Origin: Bifidobacterium aesculapii
GTDB lineage: Bacteria > Actinomycetota > Actinomycetes > Actinomycetales > Bifidobacteriaceae
NCBI RefSeq assembly: GCF_001417815.1
Contig: NZ_BCFK01000068.1
Coordinates: 1-64,000, forward strand
Length of the DNA stretch: 64,000 nucleotides
Reading direction: 5' to 3'
Both the position numbers and the translations under genes were made by a program. The notes beneath the pieces were generated by a model. The model saw only the letters and a list, made by a program, of their open reading frames with translations. It was not told the DNA's origin and searched no databases. Position 1 is the first letter of the stretch; the number at the start of each line of letters is the position of its first letter. Positions 57,390 through 64,000 of this stretch are shown piece after piece.

Positions 57390-57429
57390 CGGCGGGGGAG
57401 AGCCGCCCGAAGGCGTCTCTCCCCCGCCG
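57390..57429 (-). terminator. terminator of the Pro/Ala-rich membrane protein gene
   Basis: CGGCGGGGGAGAG at 57390-57402 pairs perfectly with CTCTCCCCCGCCG at 57417-57429, 24 bp after that gene's stop; on the minus strand some T residues follow. Confidence 0.8.
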
Positions 57430-57452
57430 TCTGCCGCGGCATGCTTGGCGGC

Positions 57453-58403
57453 CTATGCGGCCGTCGGGTGCAGCGAGGAGTACACCTGCGACACCCACGT
57501 CATGAACGGGTCGTCGCCGGTGAGCGGCGCGTAGCTCACATCGGTGTGCATCGCGTGTGTCTGCGGATCGATGATGATGCGCAGCTCGGTCGGCTCGTCC
57601 ACATGGTATTTCGCGCAGACCGCACGATAGTCATCCATCAGGGAGCGTCCCATCTCGAAGAACTTGCCACGCGACTCCTGAGGCGTGTTCTTGAGCAGGT
57701 CACCGGATGCGGTGAGACCGTCGTCCACATGGAAGAAGCAATCCCACTTCGACTGTCCGTCAAGCACCATCGCATGCACGTACGCAGTGTGCACGCGGCC
57801 GCTCGCCAAAGCGTTCGGGCCGAACAACGACAACGCCAGATGCGCCATCTGCACCTGCAACTGTGCGGTCTCCTGGGCGAACGGGTCCGTGGCGCCGGCC
57901 GACACGTTCGAGGCGGGAGGAACCGTCGCGTTGCCGGGCGTCGGTGCCGGTGTGGTCGGTGCCGGTACGGCTGGTGCTGGAGCGGGTGCCGGTGCCGGAG
58001 CGGGTGCGGTGGGCGATGCGTTCGGGGTGGGTTGCGGCGTGGCGTATGGTGCCGGTGCAATCGGTGCGGAAGCTGTAGGCGCGGTCGGGTACGGTGCCTG
58101 TACACCCGGTGCCGCAGGATATGGCGTGGTCGGTGCGCCCGGTGCCGCAGGCGTCTGCGCCGCTGCCTGCTGCTCCTCTTCACGCGCCTTCTTCATGTTG
58201 TACAGCAGCTGGCACACCCACACGACGGCGAGCAGCACATCGAATCCAAGTCCCAGCACGATGCTGTCGTATGCGCTCGCCGTATAGAACGGCGCGGCGA
58301 CGCCGATGATGATGCAGATCGGCAGCATCACCCACGTGCGCCGCAGCTTGCCTTTGTAGTTCATGTTCCAGTAAATGGGTGATTTGTCCTTCTTGCCCGC
58401 CAT
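57453..58403 (-). CDS. Pro/Ala-rich membrane protein, unknown function
   Basis: 316 residues. Two membrane helices near the N-terminus (about 25-42 and 48-68), a charged turn (KKAREEEQQ), a long Pro/Ala/Thr linker (about 80-165, including an Ala-Pro run), then a soluble C-terminal domain (about 170-316) with WDCFFHVDDGL and ELRIIIDPQT. No family recognised with confidence. The cytoplasmic C-domain on a flexible tether could be a sensor or adaptor. Single gene with its own terminator. Confidence 0.6.
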   Translation of the reverse strand: MAGKKDKSPIYWNMNYKGKLRRTWVMLPICIIIGVAAPFYTASAYDSIVLGLGFDVLLAVVWVCQLLYNMKKAREEEQQAAAQTPAAPGAPTTPYPAAPGVQAPYPTAPTASAPIAPAPYATPQPTPNASPTAPAPAPAPAPAPAVPAPTTPAPTPGNATVPPASNVSAGATDPFAQETAQLQVQMAHLALSLFGPNALASGRVHTAYVHAMVLDGQSKWDCFFHVDDGLTASGDLLKNTPQESRGKFFEMGRSLMDDYRAVCAKYHVDEPTELRIIIDPQTHAMHTDVSYAPLTGDDPFMTWVSQVYSSLHPTAA

Positions 58404-58655
58404 GGTGACCTCCTTGTCATTGCCGCCGAGCGGCGGCCGCCGTCCGGCTCGGGGATTCCGGCGTACCGCGCTGATGCCGAATCCCTATCGTGTTCTCCAC
58501 TGTATGCCGGATTGCCGCGCGGCGAGGGACGTGGGCTATGTGCCACGCCATTGTTCATGTACTGTTCATATGCCGCGGGCGGCGTGCGTCTACTGTGCCG
58601 TCCGCCGTGCAGCGTGGGATGGGGGCGGTGCCCGCGTAAAGATGCAGAGACGACG

Positions 58656-58685
58656 AAAAACCCGGCTGTCGGGGCCGGGTCTTTC
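58656..58685. terminator. orphan intrinsic terminator, stronger on the minus strand
   Basis: ACCCGGC at 58660-58666 pairs with GCCGGGT at 58674-58680. On the minus strand it is followed by TTTTT, but no minus-strand gene lies upstream of it (dnaB is plus). It may end an unannotated antisense or small RNA starting in 58690-58900. The remainder of 58404-58972 shows no gene. Confidence 0.5.
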
Positions 58686-58959
58686 GAGAAGGAGAGAGGA
58701 AGAAGAAAGGTGTTCAGTTATGGTTATGAGACCGGAGGAAGGGAGCGGTCCCGCCGATTCGCGATTGCCTCGTCCAGCTGCAGTGTCCGGGGCTTTCGTT
58801 CGCCGGTGACTCCTATATAACCGCTCGAACCTCAACGCCACGATGCGAACCTCTGGGAAACCCGATGCGCTTACCTGAAAACACGCTGAACGAGTCGCGT
58901 CCGGAACACGCGGAGCACTCGGGCACCGGTACAGATGTATCGGTTTCTGTGTGGGATCC

Positions 58960-58965
58960 TATACT
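58960..58965 (+). promoter_or_regulatory. -10 box of a likely leaderless dnaB mRNA
   Basis: TATACT ends 7 bp before ATG 58973, so transcription would begin at or next to the start codon. No Shine-Dalgarno is present, consistent with leaderless translation. The -35 is weak. Confidence 0.5.
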
Positions 58966-58972
58966 GAAGCCT

Positions 58973-60436
58973 ATGGCTGAGGAACCTTGGAATGACGAGC
59001 CGCATGACGGCGGCAACGGCGGTCGCAACACCGACCGTGCCAACCGTGGCGGCGGGTACGTGCCGGGCGCGACCGGCACGCCGGTGAGGGACGCGCTGTT
59101 CGACCGTGTGCCCCCGCACGACGATGACGCGGAGATGGCCGTGCTCGGCGGCATGCTCATGAGCAAGGACGCCATCGGCGAGGTCTCGCAGATGATCGAG
59201 GTCACCGACTTCTACCAGCCGAAGCACCAGACCATCTACGAGGCCATCATCAACCTGTTCTCCGCGAGCCAGCCCGTCGACGCGGTGCTGGTCGCGAACG
59301 AGCTGCTCAAGAACGGCGACCTCGACAAGGTGGGCGGCGTCGACTACCTCCATTCGCTCGTGGCCGCCGTACCCACCGCCGCGAACGCCACCTACTACGC
59401 GGAGATCGTGCACCAGCGCGCGATCCTGCGCAACGTGATCGCCGCCGGCACGAAGATCGCGCAGCTCGGCTACTCCGCCGAAGGCTCCCAGGCCGAGGAC
59501 GTCGTCAATCTCGCGCAGGCCGAAGTGTACGAGATGAGCGTGGGCAAGGTGCGTCAGGATTATTCCGCCATCTACCCGGTGGTGTCCGACGCGCTCGACC
59601 AGATCAACAAGCTCCAGCAGGGCCTCATCAACAAGGGCGTGCCCACCGGATTCCGCGACATCGACGATCTGACGCAAGGCCTGCAGCCCGGCCAGATGGT
59701 CGTCGTCGCAGGCCGACCGGCCATGGGCAAGTCCACGCTCGGCATCGACTTCGCGCGCGCCGCCTCCCTGCACCACAACATGACCACCATCGTGTTCAGC
59801 TTGGAGATGAGCAAGGTGGAGCTCGCGCAGCGCATCATCTCCGCCGAGACGAACATTCCGCTCGGCGCCCTGCGCCGCGCCGACGAGATCACGCCGGAAC
59901 GCTGGAACACGCTCAACGGTTTCTGGACCAGACTCGAGAACGCGCCCCTGTTCATCGACGACAGCCCGAACATGAGCCTCATGGAGATCCGCGCGAAATG
60001 CCGCCGCCTCAAGCAGACCAACGATCTCAAGCTCGTCGTCATCGACTACCTGCAGCTCATGACCTCCGGCAAGCAGGTCGAAAGCCGCCAGCAGGAGGTC
60101 TCCGAGTTCTCCCGCGCCCTGAAGCTCCTCGCCAAGGAGCTCGAAGTGCCGGTCGTGGCGCTGTCCCAGCTCAACCGTGGCCCGGAAATGCGCAACGACA
60201 AGAAACCGCAGCTCTCCGACCTGCGTGAATCCGGCTCGATCGAGCAGGACGCCGACGTGGTGTTCCTCGTGCACAGGCCGGACTTCTACGATAAGGAGGA
60301 CCGTCCGGGCGAGGCCGACATCATCATGGCCAAACACCGTAACGGTCCGACCGAAACCTTCCACCTGGCGTTCCTCGGCGCCACGTCCAAATTCAAGGAC
60401 ATGCCGCAGGACTACAACAGCAATCAGGGGGTGTGA
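58973..60436 (+). CDS. dnaB: replicative DNA helicase DnaB
   Basis: Hexameric 5'-3' helicase at the fork. 487 residues: N-terminal helical domain after a Gly/Asn-rich start, then a RecA-like domain with Walker A GRPAMGKST (about 249-257), Walker B LVVIDYLQLM and the SQLNRGPE motif. No intein. Start ATG 58973 fits family length and the adjacent -10 box; an open frame reaches 58865 but crosses that promoter. Followed at once by murT. Confidence 0.93.
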   Translation: MAEEPWNDEPHDGGNGGRNTDRANRGGGYVPGATGTPVRDALFDRVPPHDDDAEMAVLGGMLMSKDAIGEVSQMIEVTDFYQPKHQTIYEAIINLFSASQPVDAVLVANELLKNGDLDKVGGVDYLHSLVAAVPTAANATYYAEIVHQRAILRNVIAAGTKIAQLGYSAEGSQAEDVVNLAQAEVYEMSVGKVRQDYSAIYPVVSDALDQINKLQQGLINKGVPTGFRDIDDLTQGLQPGQMVVVAGRPAMGKSTLGIDFARAASLHHNMTTIVFSLEMSKVELAQRIISAETNIPLGALRRADEITPERWNTLNGFWTRLENAPLFIDDSPNMSLMEIRAKCRRLKQTNDLKLVVIDYLQLMTSGKQVESRQQEVSEFSRALKLLAKELEVPVVALSQLNRGPEMRNDKKPQLSDLRESGSIEQDADVVFLVHRPDFYDKEDRPGEADIIMAKHRNGPTETFHLAFLGATSKFKDMPQDYNSNQGV

Positions 60437-60438
60437 CC

Positions 60439-61935
60439 ATGGCATGGAATTCGTTCGCCACGCCGGCCATCGGCAAGGCCGTGCGCTGGGCGTCTCGCGC
60501 GCTGCATCACGGCGGCTCCGCACTGCCCGGCAGAGTCATCGAAACCATCGACCCGCGGTTCCTCGCACGCACGCTCGGCACGTTGCCGCTCGGCGTCGTG
60601 CTCGTCTCCGGCACCAACGGCAAGACCACCACCACCCGCATGGTGGCCTCCATGCTCGCCGACCTCGGACTGAAGGTGTTCACCAATCCGACGGGCTCGA
60701 ACTTCACGCGCGGCGTCGCCTCCGCGCTGCTCGAACAGGTGAGCATGACCGGCCGCCTCGACGCGGACATCGCCGTGCTCGAACTCGACGAAGCGTACGC
60801 CGTGCATTTCGTGCGGCAGGTCAAACCCCGCTACGCGCTGCTGCTCAACGTGATGCGCGACCAGCTCGACCGGTTCGGTGAAATCGACAACACGGCCCGG
60901 CTGCTCGGCCACGTCGCCGAAGCCACGACCGGAACCGTCGTGCTCAACCGGGAGGATCCGCGCATCGCCGGCCTCGCCGCACTCACGCCGCAACACACGC
61001 AGGTGCGCTACTTCGGCCTGTCCGACGACCTGAAACGTTTCTTCCCCTCGGACGACGACATGGCCACCACCGTCAGCGTCGAATCGGAAGAATCAGGGAA
61101 CGACGGTACGGGCGCCGCATCCCTCCCGGCGGAAAACCCGGGCGACGGTCGTGATCCCAACGCAATCGAGCTGCCCGCCGACGTCACACTCACCGCAGTC
61201 GGCGACCACAAGGCCACGTTCCGCATCGACGGCGGCGACCACGCCACCGACGTCAGGCTCGAAGGCGTGTACAACCTGTACAATGCGGCCGCCGCGCTCG
61301 CCGTCGTCCGTGCCGTCGTCGCGGACGCGCCGCACGACGCGGCCCGCGACGCCGCCGCGACCACCGGCGGCGAGACAGCCGTGCGCGGGCAATCCACGTC
61401 GAATGGCAAGAAAGCAAGCGACGGGTTCCGCGCGCGGTTGGAACGGTTCGCGCAATCCGACACGGATGCGCTCGTACGCGCCGCCTCACGCGTGACGCCC
61501 GCGTTCGGACGCGGCGAGGTCATCGACGTGCTCGGCTCGCCCACCGAACTGCTGCTCGTCAAGAATCCGATGGGATTCCGGCTCTCCCTCGCGAGCTTCC
61601 CGCCCGACGACGCCGACACGATGATCGTCATCAACGACGAGTATGCGGACGGACGCGACATGAGCTGGCTGTGGGACGTGGACTTCACGTCGCTGCGCGC
61701 CGGCGGCGTCGCGATGGTGTCGGGCGTGCGCGCATGGGACATGGCGCTGCGATTGAACTACGATCAGGTGCCGGTCGACAAGACCGACACCGACATCGAA
61801 TCGGCGCTCAACCTGTTCGTGCACACGAACCAGGGCAGACGCAAACACATCTACTGCACGTATACTGCGATGCTCACCGTGCGCGCCGCGCTCGCACGCA
61901 TCGCCGACGTCGCCGACGCCGGCGTAGGCAAGTGA
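60439..61935 (+). CDS. murT: lipid II isoglutaminyl synthase, Mur-ligase subunit MurT
   Basis: MurT with GatD amidates the D-Glu of the peptidoglycan stem to D-isoglutamine. 498 residues: P-loop SGTNGKTTT (57-65), central Mur-ligase fold and the C-terminal DUF1727 domain. The Cys4 zinc ribbon of Staphylococcus MurT is absent: only one Cys remains (HIYCTY), and its place (about 215-240) is an acidic, Gly/Asn-rich loop. A second low-complexity Ala/Thr patch lies near 295-330. Starts 2 bp after the dnaB stop. Confidence 0.88.
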   Translation: MAWNSFATPAIGKAVRWASRALHHGGSALPGRVIETIDPRFLARTLGTLPLGVVLVSGTNGKTTTTRMVASMLADLGLKVFTNPTGSNFTRGVASALLEQVSMTGRLDADIAVLELDEAYAVHFVRQVKPRYALLLNVMRDQLDRFGEIDNTARLLGHVAEATTGTVVLNREDPRIAGLAALTPQHTQVRYFGLSDDLKRFFPSDDDMATTVSVESEESGNDGTGAASLPAENPGDGRDPNAIELPADVTLTAVGDHKATFRIDGGDHATDVRLEGVYNLYNAAAALAVVRAVVADAPHDAARDAAATTGGETAVRGQSTSNGKKASDGFRARLERFAQSDTDALVRAASRVTPAFGRGEVIDVLGSPTELLLVKNPMGFRLSLASFPPDDADTMIVINDEYADGRDMSWLWDVDFTSLRAGGVAMVSGVRAWDMALRLNYDQVPVDKTDTDIESALNLFVHTNQGRRKHIYCTYTAMLTVRAALARIADVADAGVGK

Positions 61936-61965
61936 CCGGGCGCGACAGGACGAAGGACGATACCC

Positions 61966-62718
61966 ATGGGCAAGACGATCGACGTGATGTCCCTCTACCC
62001 GAAGGACATGAACATCTACGGTGACTCCGGCAACGTGCTCACCGTGACGCGCAGGCTCGCGCTGTACGGGTACGAGCCGCGCGTCACCGCATACAATCAG
62101 GGCGACGCATGGCCTGCACACGTGGACATGATCCTCGGCGGCGGCGGGCAGGACACCGGCCAGAAGAAGATCATCGACGACTTCTTCCGCCGCGCCGACC
62201 TGCTGCGCACGCTCGCCGCGGACGGCGTGCCGATGCTGATGATCTGCGGCATGTACCAGCTGTTCGGCGAATACTTCGAAACCGTCGACGGTACGAAACT
62301 CGACGGCATCGGCGTGATCCAGGCGCATACGGTGGGACGCGACGTGCGCATGATCGGCAACCTCGTCGAACACTCCGACGAGTTCGGCGACATCATCGGC
62401 TACGAGAACCATTCCGGCCAGACGTTCCTGCGCGCCGGCGTGGAGCCGCTCGGGCACGTCGACCAGGACGGGCGCGGCAACAACGGCGAGGACCACACCG
62501 AAGGCGCGCGCATGAACAATGTGATCGGCACCTACATGCACGGTTCGCTCCTGCCGAAGAACCCCGCCATCGCCGATTACCTCATCCGTGTGGCCGCCGA
62601 ACGGCGTTACGGCGAATTCGGCACCGCCGACCAGACCGCCGACCAGCGTGAGGAGCTCGCGCGCATCGACGCCATCGCCGACAAGGCACGCGCCGTCGCC
62701 GCCGCACGGCCGAGATGA
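61966..62718 (+). CDS. gatD: lipid II isoglutaminyl synthase, glutaminase subunit GatD
   Basis: Class I (CobB/CobQ-like) glutamine amidotransferase that feeds ammonia to MurT. 250 residues; catalytic Cys94 (MICGMYQLF) and His192 (TYMHGSLLPKNP) are in place. 30 bp after murT, hence one operon. Confidence 0.92.
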   Translation: MGKTIDVMSLYPKDMNIYGDSGNVLTVTRRLALYGYEPRVTAYNQGDAWPAHVDMILGGGGQDTGQKKIIDDFFRRADLLRTLAADGVPMLMICGMYQLFGEYFETVDGTKLDGIGVIQAHTVGRDVRMIGNLVEHSDEFGDIIGYENHSGQTFLRAGVEPLGHVDQDGRGNNGEDHTEGARMNNVIGTYMHGSLLPKNPAIADYLIRVAAERRYGEFGTADQTADQREELARIDAIADKARAVAAARPR

Positions 62719-62942
62719 GACGGGCGGCGCGCGAATCTAGGGCCGAGGCGACCGGCGCGTGCAGCCAGGCCGGAGCGGGGCCTGCAAAGACGGAACGCGC
62801 CCGACATGCCGCTGGGCGGGCCGGGAATTCAGGGAAAACTCCGGGTGTCGCCCAATAACCGGACTCCATGTAGGGGAGTACGCTAGACGGTACGAGCGTG
62901 TGGCAGCAAGCCGCACGCAACCTTCACGAAGGAGGGGCAGCA

Positions 62943-63230
62943 ATGGCTGACTTCGATTTGGGCGACGGCCTGCGCAAGGTCGTTCTGGCGGGCATCGGCG
63001 CCCTCGCCACCGGATACGAAAAGGGAAGCGAACTCGTCGACGATCTCGTCAAGAAAGGCGAACTGACCGTCGAGCAGGGCAAGAGCCTCAACACCGAGCT
63101 CAAGCGCAAGGTGGGTGAGTCGCTCGTCAACGATGCCGCCAAGGACGACGCGAAGCGCGCAGCCAAGGCGGAAGGCGCCGAGGCTCCCGCCGCCGAAGCG
63201 GAAGGCGCGGACAAGCCGTCCGAGGCCTGA
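62943..63230 (+). CDS. phasin-like small protein
   Basis: 95 residues: an amphipathic helical N-half (LRKVVLAGIGALATGYEKG, DDLVKKGELTVEQGK) like small phasin/PHA-granule-associated proteins (COG3937), and an Ala/Glu/Lys-rich tail. AGGAGGGG precedes ATG 62943. In organisms without PHA such proteins are of unknown role; here it lies just before an ABC1/UbiB-type gene. Confidence 0.65.
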   Translation: MADFDLGDGLRKVVLAGIGALATGYEKGSELVDDLVKKGELTVEQGKSLNTELKRKVGESLVNDAAKDDAKRAAKAEGAEAPAAEAEGADKPSEA

Positions 63231-63264
63231 CCGCCACGGCGGACGGTAGTACCACGTGCGAGAC

Positions 63265-64000
63265 ATGACGGACACGACGACGGAAGACAAGACGAAGAAG
63301 CCGGCCCGGCCTGAGGAAGGCGGGGCCGGTTCGTCGTCTGCGAATCACACCACCGGGCAATCCGCCGCAGCCGGACGATCCGCACCATCGGCCGACTCGG
63401 TTCGCGCGACCTCGGAGCAATACCCGGACGAGCATGGCCGGGCATCATACGTGTACCCGGTAGGCGCGTACCCGGCGTACGCGGAGACGATCGGACTGTT
63501 CGGGGCACGACGTGACGATTTCGCCGCCCGATACCATCTGACGCGACGCAGCAAAGCGAAACGTCTCGCGCAGATCGTGGGCATCGTCAACCGATTCGAC
63601 GCGCTCAAAGGCCTGACGCCCGTCAAAATGCGGCTCATGTTCGAGGCGCTCGGCCCCACATTCGTCAAAGTCGGGCAGATCCTGTCGATGCGTTCCGAAA
63701 TGCTGCCGCAGAGCTTCTGCGACGAACTCGCCAAACTGCGCGCCGACGCCGACCCCATGCCCTATGAGGTGGTGGTCGATACGCTCGCCACCGAATACAA
63801 CAGGTCCGTGGACGAAGTGTTCGCGCATATCGACCCCAAGCCGCTGGGCTCCGCCTCGCTCGCCCAGGTGCACCGCGCCACACTCGTCACCGGCGAGGAC
63901 GTGGCCGTCAAAGTACAGCGCCCCGGCGTGCGCGAAACCATGGCGCAGGACGTATCCATCATGCGGTCCATCGCCAAAGGCGCCACCAGGATGTTCCGCA
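63265..64000 (+). CDS. ABC1/UbiB-family atypical kinase (partial)
   Basis: Start of an ABC1/AarF/UbiB protein, running off the window after 245 codons. After a charged, disordered N-terminus come the family hallmarks KVGQILSMRSEMLP (KxGQ motif) and the Ala-rich loop PLGSASLAQVHRA, then VAVKVQRPGV with the ATP-site Lys. These atypical kinases act on lipids or lipid-soluble cofactors. ATG 63265 has no clear ribosome site; GTG 63256 is an alternative. Confidence 0.82.
   Translation, partial: MTDTTTEDKTKKPARPEEGGAGSSSANHTTGQSAAAGRSAPSADSVRATSEQYPDEHGRASYVYPVGAYPAYAETIGLFGARRDDFAARYHLTRRSKAKRLAQIVGIVNRFDALKGLTPVKMRLMFEALGPTFVKVGQILSMRSEMLPQSFCDELAKLRADADPMPYEVVVDTLATEYNRSVDEVFAHIDPKPLGSASLAQVHRATLVTGEDVAVKVQRPGVRETMAQDVSIMRSIAKGATRMFR

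Noticed and set aside
58871-60523. Minus-strand open frame opposite dnaB
   Set aside because: Shadow of dnaB; no family features.

Overview
The window looks like a chromosome segment of a Bifidobacterium or close relative (high-GC Actinobacteria). The evidence is the GC-rich codon use, sortase-anchored extracellular GH43 arabinan/xylan enzymes, a tad (Flp) pilus locus, GlgE, MurT-GatD, NucS and an atpBEFHAGDC operon. The species cannot be fixed from sequence alone. No phage, IS transposase, CRISPR array or rRNA was seen; one tRNA (initiator Met) is present.

Layout. 1-5.9 kb: two LPXTG-anchored GH43 glycosidases, the first with a C10 tract right behind its start codon that looks phase-variable. 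5.9-8.2 kb: glgE (minus). 8.2-10.7 kb: a cluster of four DnaA boxes, then a surface protein with a Cys-Glu-Pro stalk. 10.8-12.1 kb: tRNA-fMet and metA. 12.5-19.5 kb: ATP synthase operon. 19.6-21.3 kb: a gene-free tract packed with several unrelated repeat families. 21.3-28 kb: nucS, an FKBP-type lipoprotein isomerase, a membrane protein/lipoprotein pair, a thioredoxin-like TPR protein and a CYTH protein. 28-33.9 kb: ureEFG (minus) divergent from a nickel/cobalt ECF transporter (cbiMQO), with no urease structural genes and no ureD. 34.3-39.1 kb: an unknown protein, a MutT1-like NUDIX/phosphatase and ppk. 39.3-47 kb: a tad pilus locus split in two (tadZ-A-BC on minus, flp-tadE-tadF on plus), with a candidate 6S-like RNA and a DUF362/ECF-S/DUF1893 operon between the halves. 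47-52.7 kb: diacylglycerol-kinase-like protein, TetR, dnaX, recR. 52.8-57.4 kb: a decayed sortase-pilin gene, a GmrSD-like DUF262-DUF1524 protein and an AAA ATPase. 57.4-64 kb: a Pro/Ala-rich membrane protein, dnaB, murT-gatD, a phasin-like protein and the start of an ABC1/UbiB kinase-like gene.

How the parts relate. Much of the accessory content concerns the cell surface: glycan foraging, an LPXTG stalk protein, tad pili and a dead pilin. All three DnaA-box clusters in the window sit 90-260 bp upstream of surface or pilus genes. The best leads for something undescribed are: (1) the poly-C switch on the GH43 gene; (2) the rod-shaped RNA at about 43.31-43.48 kb; (3) the DnaA boxes in front of surface genes; (4) ureEFG plus nickel transport without urease; (5) a roughly 103-bp MITE-like element in three copies; and (6) the DUF362/ECF-S/DUF1893 triad.
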